In this document: positions 1 through 11,559 of the stretch, piece after piece
Layout: each line of letters starts with the position of its first letter
Position numbering within the stretch: position 1 is the stretch's first letter
Assembly: GCF_051014685.1 (NCBI RefSeq)
Contig: NC_135048.1
Coordinates: 30,093,043-30,157,042 of the forward strand
Reading direction: 5' to 3'
DNA: 64,000 bases
Origin: Ptiloglossa arizonensis
Lineage: Eukaryota > Arthropoda > Insecta > Hymenoptera > Colletidae
Notes under the pieces: generated by a model
The model's database searches: none
What the model was told of the DNA's origin: nothing
The model's input: the letters and a program-made list of their open reading frames with translations, nothing else
Position numbers and translations under genes: made by a program

Positions 1-223
1 CGAGTACCAATGACACGAGTTCAATACGAATTCTTTTTCTTCTTCTATCACTTCTTTTTTTCTTTCTTAGGATTCTGAATTTCATTCACCTGTTCAGACG
101 ATCGTGTACAACGTCGATAAAACAATACCGAAACTGGTGTAATGTGTAGTTATGTATAATTTACGGTATGTATAGTTATGTATATTTAGGACGGGGGTTG
201 GATTAAAATTAGTGCCACGGGGA

Positions 224-606
224 TGATTCTGTATGAAAAAGTAAGGCGAAAATGTGGAATAACGTTTTTCAATCCGAAGCTTGGTTCTCGAGAAAATGGA
301 ATTTGAAGATTTGTTGCGTGTATACTGAGCGCTAGTCAGAAGAAGACTAACGAGTGTTCATATTCACACTCTGGTTCACCGGCTACTGCTCCCCCTCCAC
401 GTTACTGATCTTGGCCAATAGGCGACGCGCGTGACGGGAGCGAGGGGCTAGTAGAGTATACACTGGAGCGAGCTACACTCGTTGACCTTTTTCTGACGGA
501 TGGACAGTACACACACAGCGGATTTTCAAACTCAATTTTCTCGAAAACTAAGCCTCGGAGGAGAAAATTGTATTCTACAATCTTACCTTATTTTTTTATA
601 CAGACT
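224..606. mobile_element. Long imperfect inverted repeat (foldback/MITE-like element)
   Basis: The outer sequence around 226-320 reappears as its reverse complement around 515-606. Both arms share the order CTGTAT, A-run, TAAGG, then CCGA(A/G)GCTT, then TCGAGAAAAT, GTGT(A/G)TACTG, GTCAGAA and AACGAGTGT. The arms are about 140 bp each and the centre, near 415, is CG-rich with TTGGCCAA. It contains no open reading frame of note. The form is that of a foldback or palindromic MITE. I could not define a clear target-site duplication, so family and exact ends are open. A hairpin RNA from this locus is possible but unproven. Confidence 0.7.
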
Positions 607-744
607 TTGTTTCCACGGTCGTTCGAATAACTGACACTTTTCCATTGCCGTGTACCCTTATTTCATAGCTGTCAAATATTTTTACACGATTCTCTGTACA
701 CAACCTCAACAATCTTACCATTTTGTCTTATTTTATACTTTTCA

Positions 745-882
745 ATGGCTAAAGAGCAACGAGGACTAACTTTTACTTTGCAAAAGAATAGTTACAATGC
801 AAAAAAGATATCAGAAATAGCCAAAATACCGCTTTGAACTGTGTAAAACACTACAAAGCGACACACGACATCGAAAACGAAC
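745..882 (+). pseudogene. Tc1-like transposase N-terminal remnant
   Basis: From the ATG at 745 the frame reads MAKEQRGL, then AKKISEIAKIPL, stop (835-837), TV, stop, NTTKR. This matches the layout of the helix-turn-helix that opens Tc1-family transposases, in which a KIS.I..IP.STV.NTIKR-type segment recognises the terminal repeats. Two in-frame stops within 35 codons and the absence of the DDE catalytic domain downstream make it a dead fragment. Its last third is also copied into the adjoining 145 bp duplication. Assignment rests on motif resemblance only. Confidence 0.45.
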
Positions 883-1137
883 GTGTACAGTAGTATACAC
901 GTACGATAATTATTGTAAGTTTCTCTTCGAAAGTAATTTCTTCCAGCTCGAATCGCACACATTTCTCCACAACGAATCAGGAATCCTGTATAACACTACA
1001 AAGCGACATACGACATCGAAAACGAACGTGTACAGTAGTATACACGTACGATAATTATTGTAAGTTTCTCTTCGAAAGTAATTTCTACCAGCTCGAATCG
1101 CACACGTTTCTCCACAACGAATCGGGGATTCCTTCGC
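848..1137. repeat. Tandem duplication, about 145 bp unit, two copies
   Basis: The segment beginning CTACAAAGCGACA at 851 starts again at 996, 145 bp later, and the two copies agree through the GTACGATAATTATTG and TCTCTTCGAAAGTAATTTC stretches and the AACGAATC near each end. The first copy begins inside the Tc1-like remnant, so the duplication followed insertion of that element. Confidence 0.85.
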
Positions 1138-2111
1138 CCGGAGAACATATTTCGTGAAATATTCGAATTCCACGTTCGAGGTGACAGTTCTCGGCTTTCA
1201 ATTTTCGCGACGTTTCGAGCGACTTTCGAGCGTCCCTCGTATCGTCCCTCGTCATCGGATATGGCATAATTGCACGGGGGAATTTCCGCGACGAGAAATT
1301 TCTGGCACGTTTCAATGCCAATTAAGAACACCACCGTGGAAGAGAGAGAGAAGAAAAAAAAAAGAAAGAGCGCCGCACGGAGGCGACGAAAGATGTCCAA
1401 AGCCGCGCGAATTAATGCAAATACGCTCGGGGCCCGTTCGGTGGCTAGCCAGGAACTCGGAATCGGTGGACGTGTTCCGCCTTTATTGTCGCCACTTTCG
1501 TTCACGATAAGATTACGCGCAGCTCCGGTCGTAGAACGTCGGGTGACTTATCTGCCACCCGAGTTCGATTATTGGTTGCGAAATGCCCCGGGTATCGGGG
1601 GAACACGAGGCGAAGCACTTGGGACTTGCCAGCGGTGGGGGAAGACCAAGCCAAGCTCGCGTGTGGTCCTCCAGGTTGGTACCGATGGAGATCTAACCGA
1701 ATAGTCCGCCATCGAAACGGTCACCCTTTTTCCCGATACTCGAACGGAACCGAGTCGATTAATTACGCGACCCCATCGGGAATGCAAACAAACCTACGAT
1801 CGATGTATAGACGTGGTGATATTTGGTGGTCATATTTTCCCCACCTTGAGTAGCGATTGAGATCATTTAATTACGTTAGAGGACCATCGAAACTGTGGTT
1901 ACTCGAGGTGTAACGATAAATTGAATAGGAAGGTCTGTGTAGGTTGTAGATGTGGTTTTATTATCGCTGTTGTGTTACGAACGTTCGATTTGACATTTTT
2001 GGAACAGTTAAGAAATGTTTCTTGTGGGATATGGTTGTAGTTATTGGGTAACAAGGGATGTATTATAGGGAAAAAGTGTGTTAATAAGTAAATTGAACAG
2101 AGGAGTTCTAG
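1138..2111. other. Single-copy spacer, no supported gene
   Basis: CG-rich to about 1800, then AT-richer. Several overlapping reading frames of 70-170 codons exist on both strands between 1000 and 1850. They overlap one another, have no recognisable domain and are rich in Arg, as expected from chance in CG-rich DNA. I see no promoter or splice signal strong enough to call. Confidence 0.6.
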
Positions 2112-2900
2112 TTATCCTTGGAGGAATGTTAATTCTTTTTTTGTAAGTTTTTGAATTTTCAAAATTCTTAGAGGCATATATATAAAAAGAGAAACAACTA
2201 TATACGTGACAAAAATATTGAATAAGGAGAAATTTTTATTGTTTATGTAGAACCCAATTTTTTGTAAATATTTTATCACAGTGGCGTATGTAGAAGAGTA
2301 ATTCGATCGAGGAAAGTTAAAATTGTTTTCGTACCTATGCAGAACCCCTTCTACGTAAATCTTCAATCACAGTGGAGTGTAAAAAAGTAACTCGATCGAC
2401 GAAAGGAGTCCAGCATCGTTCCAGGAACGATACAATTTTTTTTTTTTCTAAATTTCTGAATACTCAGAATTCTTAGAGACATATATAAAAAGATAAACAA
2501 CAATACACGTGATAAAAATACTGAATAAGAAGAAATTTCTATTATTTATGTAGAATTCCCTTTTCTGTAAATCTTCGATCAACAACTTTTTTGTTCTAAA
2601 TTTTTGAATTTTCAGAATTCTCAGAGGCCTATATATATATATATAAAAAGAGAAACAACGATATACGTGACAAAAATACTGAATAAGATGAAATTTCTAT
2701 TATTTATGTAGAATTCCCTTTTCTGTGAATCTTCGATCAACAATTTTTTTGTTTCAAATATTTGAATTTTCAGAGTTTCAGAATCCTCAGAGGCATATAA
2801 TATATATAAAAAGAGAAACAACAATATACGCGACAAAAATATTAAATAACAAGAAATTTCTATTATTCACGTAGAATCCCTTTTCCTGTAAATATTCGAC
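2112..2900. repeat. AT-rich tandem array, about 150-163 bp monomer
   Basis: The block TTCTTAGAGGCATATATA, AAAAGAGAAACAAC, ACGTGACAAAAATA, GAATAAG, AATTTCTATTATTTATGTAG recurs with the GAAACAAC core near 2191, 2493, 2652 and 2815. The first gap is about two units, so one unit there has diverged or been lost. Each unit holds a (TA)n run that differs in length between copies. Confidence 0.85.
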
Positions 2901-4541
2901 GCCACTGGCGTCACCCGTGATTTAAAATTTTCGCGGTACGAACTTTTCCCGTACACCCGACCGTTTTCTTCCGTTCCCGCGCTTTCGTCTCCGCGCGAAT
3001 ACCGATCGTTTCCACCGCTACCTGTTCCAGGGTTCCTCGAAATATCTTCTCCGTGGCCGGTGTGTTTTGGGGTATTACTTGACCTGCATCGATACGAATC
3101 TAATTGGCGGATCTCGCAACGGAATTCGCCGGTATCGCGAATACCGTTCGGCCGCCGCGGCAAGTATTTCGGACCTCGTTAATTCTCACGGGTCCTCGGA
3201 TCGGTCGGCGAGGCGCGATCCCGGCCGCCAAGCTTATCGCGATTTCACGAGGACGTCGAAAAGACACGAAGATCTCCACGTAACACGGCTCCCTCGGATT
3301 CGACGGCCCGGAGAAACCGAGGAATTTATTCACGGCCGCATAATTCTTGCCGCCGACCGAGAAAACGCGACGCTGCTCCCGTAATTACGCTCGCGAGACA
3401 CATCCGTCTTCGAGCGGAGTCCTCCGCGTTTTCGAGGTCCCTACGGTCCTCTCTTCTTCCTTGGTTTGTTTCTTTTTTTTTTATTTCCCTCTCTCTTTCT
3501 CTCTCTCTTCTTCGTGGCCCTTAATGTCGTCTTCCGCGTCTTCTAAATTCCCTCGAAATCGCGGTCCCGGTCGGTAGAGACGAACGTCAAGGTTGAACGA
3601 GCAAGCGGTCGCGAACAGGTGTTACGGTTTACGAGAATTTAAGCGGGGACTTTTATCGGGATCAGCGTCGCCGCGGTGCAACGAGCGCGCGCGAAACACG
3701 CGGAGCCTCCTCGTAAAACACAAGTTCCGGTCGCCGAACAACTCCGCTTACGACTTTGAAAATGAACTGCCGCCATCGCCCCCGACACCGACCGAACCGC
3801 GGTTAAAACGCGACCTCTTGTGTCTTCCCGGACACTTCGTACGTCACATACCCGTTAAGAGTCTTTACGCGCGGCCGAACGTGCCCGCGACGCTCACGAG
3901 TGCACGTAAACGTCTGCTCCACGTGCGTGCATCGCAAACGGAATCGACTGGCCGTTCAAGGACACCGCGCCAGCCCCCCCCCCCCCCCCCCCCCACCACG
4001 TCTCCGCCCCGCCCACAGTGTTAACTCTCCGCGGTAATACGCTCTCTGCGAAGACGCGAAAGTTTCACGAGATTCGGGCGCGATATTTTTTTTACGGGGA
4101 CGGTTAGTTACCCGTGCTGTTATTTATTACTCAGTTTGCGCAATACACGTACGAATAATACTCAGTCCGTGCAACAGATGCACGAAAGACCACGAAATAA
4201 ATCCTCGTCCGAAAGACGAAATAATAATCCGTTGGCTCGAGTTCTGGACAAGGAAGTTGCACGTCGTATTTAAATAAAATTAAAATTAAAAGAACAGGAA
4301 ATTCTAACTAAATATTTAACCTACTTCTTTTCACTACTGTATTTCTAGGGACAGTAGTTCTCCCTGCGTCGCTCGCTGGAATTAAATTCATACGGTGGAA
4401 GGTTAAGTCTCGCGGAGTCTTGGACGGGAAAGGAAATATTCGCGTTATGTTTAAGTAAAATGAGAATTAAGTGAAATTAAATATTAACCAAATATTTCAT
4501 CCGCTTCCCTCTCATTAATTCTCTCGCTGGACTACTGTGCT
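2901..4541. other. CpG-rich single-copy block with a 21-base poly-C tract
   Basis: This region is dense in CG dinucleotides, with overlapping open frames on both strands (3067-3384 and 3593-4024 on plus) that show no domain. The plus frame to 4024 runs through the poly-C as a run of prolines, which argues against it being a gene. C runs from 3974 to 3994 without interruption. A promoter or 5' exon could sit here, but nothing marks one clearly. From 4080 the DNA becomes AT-rich and featureless. Confidence 0.5.
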
Positions 4542-5134
4542 GAGAATCTCACGAGAAATATAAGATTATTGTAATTTTACCGAGAAACGATTCAGTGTCT
4601 TGAACCAGATCGTCGATTCGATCTTGAATCGAGGGTAGGAAATTCGATCTTGAAAGCGGGGACCACGGTATTCCACCAATCAGTGGCTCCCCTTATGTGT
4701 CTTTCTGTCCCTCATTCACATACCTGCGGGACCTGGTGAGAATCTCACGAGAAATATAAGATTGTTGTAATTTTGCCGAGAAACGATTCTGTGTCTTAAA
4801 TCCGGAGTACGAAATTCGATTTTGATTCGGGGGTAGGAAATTCGATCTCGAAAGCGGGGACCACGGTATTCCACCGATCAATGGCTCCCCTTATGTGTCT
4901 TTCTGTCCCTCATTCACATACCTGCGGGACCTGGTGAGAATCTCACGAGAAATATAAGATTGTTGTAACTTTACCGAGAAACGATTCTGTATCTTGAATC
5001 CGGGATACGAAATTCGATCTTGAATCGGAGGTAGAAAATTCGATCTCGAAAGCGGGGACCACGGTATTCCATCGATCAGTGGCTCCCCCTATGTGTCGTT
5101 CGGTCATTCATTGACATACCTGCGGGACCTGGTG
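4542..5134. repeat. Tandem array, three copies of about 197 bp
   Basis: Each copy begins GAGAATCTCACGAGAAATAT (4542, 4738, 4936) and ends CATACCTGCGGGACCTGGT. Spacing is 196 and 198 bp. Copies also share GCGGGGACCACGGTATTCCA and GTGGCTCCCC. Differences are mostly point changes, so the array looks young. No open frame runs through it and I recognise no RNA gene in the unit. Confidence 0.92.
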
Positions 5135-6034
5135 ACGTCGATGAACAAACCCCCGACCATGATTTCGCATCGATACCCGATCGAGGTACGCGCGGACGCG
5201 ACGAGCGGCAACTATGCGGGCTGAAATTACGCGGGAAGCGTACTTTTCGTCCGGAAATGATATTTACCCCGTCGTCGACTAAACACCGAAACGGGGCGCG
5301 AATTAATGGGCCGTTGTATCGACGACGCGCAGAGAACGCGTGCTCGTATTGACCGTGCGTTAATTGAGTGACGTTTCGGTAAATACTTTAGAAGGGGACA
5401 GTCGCGTCGCATGTCTGCGTTCGCTTCGAAATCACCGATTCGTTCGCAGTCGGCCGCTGAAACGATCGGAAAAAATGTCTTCTCCGTAAGAGAAAACTCT
5501 CTCGAAGTTGCTTAAATCGAATCACTTTGATAGTTTCTTAAATCGTAATATTTCCAACGGAAAAATATTTTTACCGGTTGTTATTCCTTGTTCGTTACAC
5601 CAGATCTCGACAGACTTGCATAACAAGGGACCGAATCATGGTAAAGGGATGAATCCATCGTGATACCAACGAAACTTCAGCTTTGGATTTTTCAATTTTT
5701 TATTCCTAGATTCTTCAACAGAATCCATGAATTGGAGAACGGTACAAGTACGAAAACCACGTTTCGAGATATTCGAAAGAACAGCTTTTCACGGTCGTTG
5801 AACTCGAGAAACTTCTGCACTGTTCTTCACCCTCCAAACTATAGTTCCGAGATTATTCGAATGGTTAATTTTGAGCTTGTATTATTCTTCGACCCATCGA
5901 TAGAATATTTCACATGGAAGAATTTTATTTTTAAATAAGTAACTTTCTACGGTTACCTAAATCTTAATATCACTTATAATTAACAATGATACACTTTTGA
6001 CATTCTCGATTTTTTTCTTACCAATCAATCAAAT
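5135..6034. other. Single-copy spacer
   Basis: CG-rich to about 5420, then AT-rich. The only open frame of size, 5660-5938 plus, is AT-driven (Phe, Asn, Ile) with no domain. No regulatory element is evident. Confidence 0.55.
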
Positions 6035-8350
6035 GTGCAAAAAAATGTCCTGTTTTCACAGCTTTCAAAATTTCAAAAAAAAGAAATCTTCCTTTCGATG
6101 ACTTCGAATCCCCACGAGGACCAATTCCATGAAATAAGAAAAATTTCAGGGCACGTCGGATCGGTGGATAATATCGAGGTCAAAAGTACTTCTCGCTGCG
6201 ACTTCTTCTCAAGGTGTTAATTACCGACAGTTCCACTTCCCATAAATTTTTCAAAATTTCCAAAAAAAAAAAAAATCATTCTTTCAGTGACTTCGAGTCG
6301 GTGGTTAATATCGAGGTGAAAAGTAATTTTCGCGACGACTTTTTCTTCTCACTGCGTTAATAACCGACAGTCCCACTTTCTATAAATTTTTCAAAATTTC
6401 AAAAAAAAAAGAATCATTCTTTCAGTGACTTTGAGTCGGTGGTTAATACCAAGGTCAAAAGTAATTTTCACGGCGACTTCCTCTTCTCACGGCGTTAATT
6501 ACTAGCAGCCCCACTTCCCATGAATTTTTCAAAATTTCAAAAAAAAAAATCGTCCTTTCAGTGACTTCGAGTCGGTGGTTAATATCGAAGTCAAAAGTAA
6601 TTTTCGCGACGACTTTTTCTTCTCACTGCGTTAATAACCGACAGCCCCACTCCCCATAAATTTTTCAAAATTTCAAAAAAAAAAAAAAAATCGTCCTTTC
6701 AGTGATTTTCAGTCCCCACAAGAACCGATTCCATGGAATAAGACAAATTTCGGGTCACGTCGGATCGGTGGATAATATCGAGGTCAAAAGTACTTCTCGC
6801 TGCGACTTCTTCTCAAGGTGTTAATTACCGACAATCCCACTTTCCATGAATTTTTCAAAATTTAAAAAAAAAAAAAATCATTCTTTCAGTGACTTCGAGT
6901 CGGTGGTTAATACCAAGGTCAAAAGTAATTTTCACGGCGACTTCCTCTTCTCACGGCGTTAATTACTAGCAGCCCCACTTCCCATGAATTTTTCAAAATT
7001 TCAAAAAAAAAAGAATCATTCTTTCAGTGACTTTGAGTCGGTGGTTAATACCAAGGTCAAAAGTAATTTTCACGGCGACTTCCTCTTCTCACGGCGTTAA
7101 TTACTAGCAGCCCCACTTCCCATGAATTTTTCAAAATTTCAAAAAAAAAAATCGTCCTTTCAGTGACTTCGAGTCGGTGGTTAATATCGAAGTCAAAAGT
7201 AATTTTCGCGACGACTTTTTCTTCTCACTGCGTTAATAACCGACAGCCCCACTCCCCATAAATTTTTCAAAATTTCAAAAAAAAAAAAAAAATCGTCCTT
7301 TCAGTGATTTTCAGTCCCCACAAGAACCGATTCCATGGAATAAGACAAATTTCGGGTCACGTCGGATCGGTGGATAATATCGAGGTCAAAAGTACTTCTC
7401 GCTGCGACTTCTTCTCAAGGTGTTAATTACCGACAGTCCCACTTTCCATGAATTTTTCAAAATTTAAAAAAAAAAAAAATCATTCTTTCAGTGACTTCGA
7501 GTCGGTGGTTAATATCGAGGTGAAAAGTAATTTTCGCGACGACTTTTTCTTCTCACTGCGTTAATAACCGACAGTCCCACTTTCTATAAATTTTTCAAAA
7601 TTTCAAAAAAAAAAGAATCATTTTTTCAGTGACTTTGAGTCGGTGGTTAATACCAAGGTCAAAAGTAATTTTCACGGCGACTTCCTCTTCTCACGGCGTT
7701 AATTACTAGCAGCCCCACTTCCCATGAATTTTTCAAAATTTCAAAAAAAAAAATCGTCCTTTCAGTGACTTCGAGTCGGTGGTTAATATCGAAGTCAAAA
7801 GTAATTTTCGCGACGACTTTTTCTTCTCACTGCGTTAATAACCGACAGCCCCACTCCCCATAAATTTTTCAAAATTTCAAAAAAAAAAAAAAAATCGTCC
7901 TTTCAGTGATTTTCAATCCCCACAAGAACCGATTCCATGGAATAAGACAAATTTCGGGTCACGTCGGATCGGTGTATAATATCGAGGTCAAAAGTACTTC
8001 TCAAGGCGTTAATTGGCGGCAACCCTACTTCCCATAAATTTTTTAAAATTTAAAAAAAAAAAAAATCGTCCTTTCAGTGAGTTCGAATTGGTGGTTAATA
8101 TCGAGGTCAAAAGTAATTTTCGCGACGACTTTTTCTTCTCACTGTGTTAATAACCGACAGCCCCACTCCCCATAAATTTTTCAAAATTTCAAAAAAAAAA
8201 AAAAAAATCGTCCTTTCAGTGATTTCCAGTCCCCACAAGAACCGATTCCATGGAATAAGACAAATTTCGGGCCACGTCGGATCGGTGTATAATATCGAGG
8301 TCAAAAGTACTTCTCGCGGCGACTTCTTCTCGCGGCGTTAATTGCCGGCA
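6035..8350. repeat. Higher-order satellite, 602 bp super-unit (188 + 3 x 138 bp)
   Basis: Basic monomers of about 138 bp share TCGGTGGTTAATA, CAAAAGTAATTTTC, CGACAG(C/T)CCCACT and AATTTTTCAAAATTT, followed by an A-run and CTTTCAGTGA. A longer monomer of about 188 bp carries an extra segment with CCCCACAAGAACCGATTCCATGG and GGTCACGTCGGATC. Long monomers start near 6098, 6701, 7303, 7905 and 8218. The first three spacings are about 602 bp, giving three full super-units of one long and three short monomers. The last super-unit is cut to about 313 bp. A-run length varies between copies, as expected for slippage. Confidence 0.93.
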
Positions 8351-9589
8351 GCCCCGGTTCCCGTGGACTATTAATTACACGTTTTCTTCGGCTTTCCTAA
8401 CTTCCCCTGACAAGCTGCCGCGCAGCTATCGCGCACCTGACGAGGAGGTTAATTCTCCATCGTCGTGTATTCAAGCGGCGTAACGAAAACAAGACTTCCA
8501 AAGTAACTTGCACCGTCTCTCGCCGGAACGGGACATCACCGCCCTCCTCCTTGTACGGCTGCCTGAACGTACGCCCGAACTTAACATAACAGCCACGGCG
8601 ATAATCCCCGTAATCTCTCCCCATTATCGCTGAAATTTTCCTCACCCACCGTGGAGGGAACCTATTCCCTGTAAATTCGTGTCGCGAGTCGAATTGGAAA
8701 ACGAAATCGTCCGCGACGTTGTCCCCAGAAACGTTGGATCGTTATCGGGACGAATACATCCCTCGTTTAACAATCGCGAGACCAGATTTCGCGAACCGAT
8801 ACGGTCCCTGATACGCGTCTCACTGGTTTCTGTATTTTTTCAAATTAAATCCGCGCGTCGCTTCCGTCGAGACGCAACGCGGCAACTTCGATGCAATTAA
8901 TTACCGGAGGATTCCCGACGACGTTGGACAGTACTCGGACTGACACTCCGTGTGCTTAATGCTTCGAAAATAACCGTAACACGAACCGTTCAATTTTGCA
9001 AATGGGATTTCTTTCGTACGGACACGTTGCACCGTTCGTGTGTTGTAGGTTAATTAACGAGCACCGGTAAGAAAGGCTTCCTCGCGGCCCTAATTAAATT
9101 GGATAATGTTCCATAATAACACGCTGCGGGGACGAATATAAATTCGCGGACTTTATCGACTTTTAAATATCGCGCGCGCGTACGTACCTCATGGATACAT
9201 CTTACGGTACGGTACCGTTCGTCCCGTGGGATTTCCACTTATCCTTTCGGAAAAGTAGGGTACATCGATGTCAGCGCTGAATATCGTCGAACCGTGCTAA
9301 GCTTTTCAGCCGAATGACATGAATTATTGAACAACCCGATATACACGAGCTTGCCGTTTCCAATATCGATGGGAGTATTTCCAAAATCCGTGAGTTACGT
9401 CTTTTGTTGGTACGTCCCTTGGTCTCTGGTCGGAGGAGGGTGTCCAAGGGTGTACAGAGGGTACCAACCATCGAGAAAGGTCGTCAGAGATTCCTAACGC
9501 ACAAGGATGGTAGTGTTTACGCAAAAATTGCTCAGATATTCGAGTCCCTCGAATGCGACGATAAATATCAGGTACGTAAGTTGAGAGTA
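8351..9589. other. CG-moderate single-copy spacer
   Basis: No repeat of note and no recognisable coding segment. Short open frames on both strands (for example 8397-8645 minus, 9404-9643 plus) lack domains. I see no promoter or RNA gene. Confidence 0.55.
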
Positions 9590-10360
9590 GGATTTTACTT
9601 TGGAGGTAAAAGATCACCTAGGGAGGTTATCAGAGAGCTCTAACGTATCCTGGAGTGATCTTCTTCGTTTGTGGAGAAGTGGAGAAGTGTAAGGTACAGT
9701 GGGAAGGATCAGTGATACCTAATTGCGTTCATTGGTTGCAGAAAAGAACCAACTTGCTTGTGATTTTACTTTGTGCGATAATGCATCACCTAGGGAGGTT
9801 ATCAGAGAGCTCTAACGTATCCTGGAGTTATCTTCTTCGTTTGTGGAGAAGTGGAGAAGTTTAAGGGACAGTGGGAGGGATCAGTGATACCTAATTGCGT
9901 TCATTGGTTGCAGAAAAGAACCAACTTGCCTGTGATTTTACTTTAGGCGATAATACATCACCTAGGGAGGTTATCAGAGACCTCTAATGCATCCTCGAGT
10001 GATCTTCTTTGTTTGTGGAAAAGTGGAGAAGTTTAAGAGACATTGGGAGTGATCAGTGATACCTAATTGCGTTCATTGGTTGTAGAAAAGAACCAACTTG
10101 CCTGTGATTTTACTTTGTGCGATAATACATCACCTAGGGAGGTTATCAGAGAGCTCTAACGCATCCTCCAGTTATTTTCTTCGTCCGTGGAGAAGTTTAA
10201 GAGAGTGGGAGAGATCAGTGATACCCAATTCCATACATTGGTTGCAGAAGGAAATCAACTTGCCTACGAGTTTCCTTTGCAAATAAAGATATCATCCAAG
10301 GAGGTCACCAGAGACCTGAAACATATCACTGAGTAATCTTCTTCGTCTAAGTAGTCCACG
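9590..10360. repeat. Tandem array, about 172 bp monomer, five copies
   Basis: The word CACCTAGGGAGGTTATCAGA occurs at 9615, 9787, 9959 and 10131, exactly 172 bp apart, with a decayed fifth copy near 10291. Units also share GATCTTCTTCG, GTGGAGAAG, GATCAGTGATACC and TTGCGTTCATTGGTTG. Divergence rises toward the right edge. Confidence 0.93.
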
Positions 10361-11559
10361 AAGAATTTTGGAGACCCTGACTATAGTCAGTAGTGTCTAA
10401 TTGCGATCGTTGTCGAATGAATCAAACTTCCAAGTCCACGAGGGAAAGAGGACAATGAACAATTCGCTGTTAATAGACAAACGAGATACGTTCTCGCTGA
10501 AAAGCACGAACACGATCCCTCGAGCGTGTCGAACGGACTCAATGTCGAATCATGTTCGATAATACCTGCTCGATCCGAAGAATCTGAATCCCCTGGATAG
10601 GTCTCTGACGTAATTTTTCCTTGGTTCGCGATGAATTCAGTTTGCCACGGGGAACAGTCGGAAACGAATGATTTACAGCGACGAGGAACGAAACGAACGC
10701 CACCGGCGCGGAGACCATTTTTCAATTTAATTTTTATACGTCGAATCGTTTCTCCCCGACCCCTCTCGGATTAACGCAACAATCTCCCTTTCCGATTGCA
10801 CTTTTCTCGAATTGGTTCTAGAAGCGATTTTTCCAAAGTTTTTCGCACAATTTTTCCCTGCTCGAGCCTCGTGGGTCTTCAAAGAGACGTCAAACAAACG
10901 CATACCTACACACATACACACACACGAGTTTAATGCGAAATTACAAGGTATGGTTTCGCGTGAATCTTTAAGCCTAAGGAAGATGTACCGGAGCCAGAAC
11001 GCATGGGTCAGTCTCGGCCGAGCGAGGATCGATATCGAGGACATTGGAGCACGATTTCGGTAAGTTCGCGCGGGAGAATCCTCGCGCGAGTAAGGTACGC
11101 GCGATATCGATTCGCGAATAAGAACCGAACGAGAGGAGAATCGTCGAGTGGTTTCGACTTATCGGGCAAGACCTGCCTCAAAGTCCCTGCAGTGCCCCGT
11201 GCTTTAAATAATACCAGAAAGGGCCGAGAGTACGGTACGCGTAAACAAGCGAGAACTCGGGCGGAACGAAAGGCTGCGGTGGCTCGTTTGTTCGTGGGTA
11301 TTTAGTTCCAGTCGTGGCCGCGCCTTTGTCTTCGTTGCTGCAATCCGACTCGCGGAATTGTTTTCGGCCGATACCGCGGCCGTTGTCGCGGCCAATGTCC
11401 GAAGAACGCGCAACAATGTAGGAAAGAATGCACGAGGTCGGCTCGCCCACGTAGACGCGGTTCAACGGCGAACCTAACCCTGGAAACGTGTTATTATTTT
11501 CCTGGCGCGGGGACCCTACGTGCGTGGCCACAGTGCATTGCATTTTCGCCGAGTCGTCT
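10361..11559. other. Single-copy spacer, CG-rich in its second half
   Basis: Open frames on both strands (10387-10725 minus, 11003-11305 plus) show no domain or signal. A minus frame starting at 11870 reads out of the neighbouring satellite into this spacer, so it is not a gene. Confidence 0.55.

Noticed and set aside
4542..5134. 197 bp unit considered as an snRNA or other RNA gene cluster
   Set aside because: No U-snRNA, 5S or tRNA signature words and no RNA polymerase III terminator at a fixed place in each copy.
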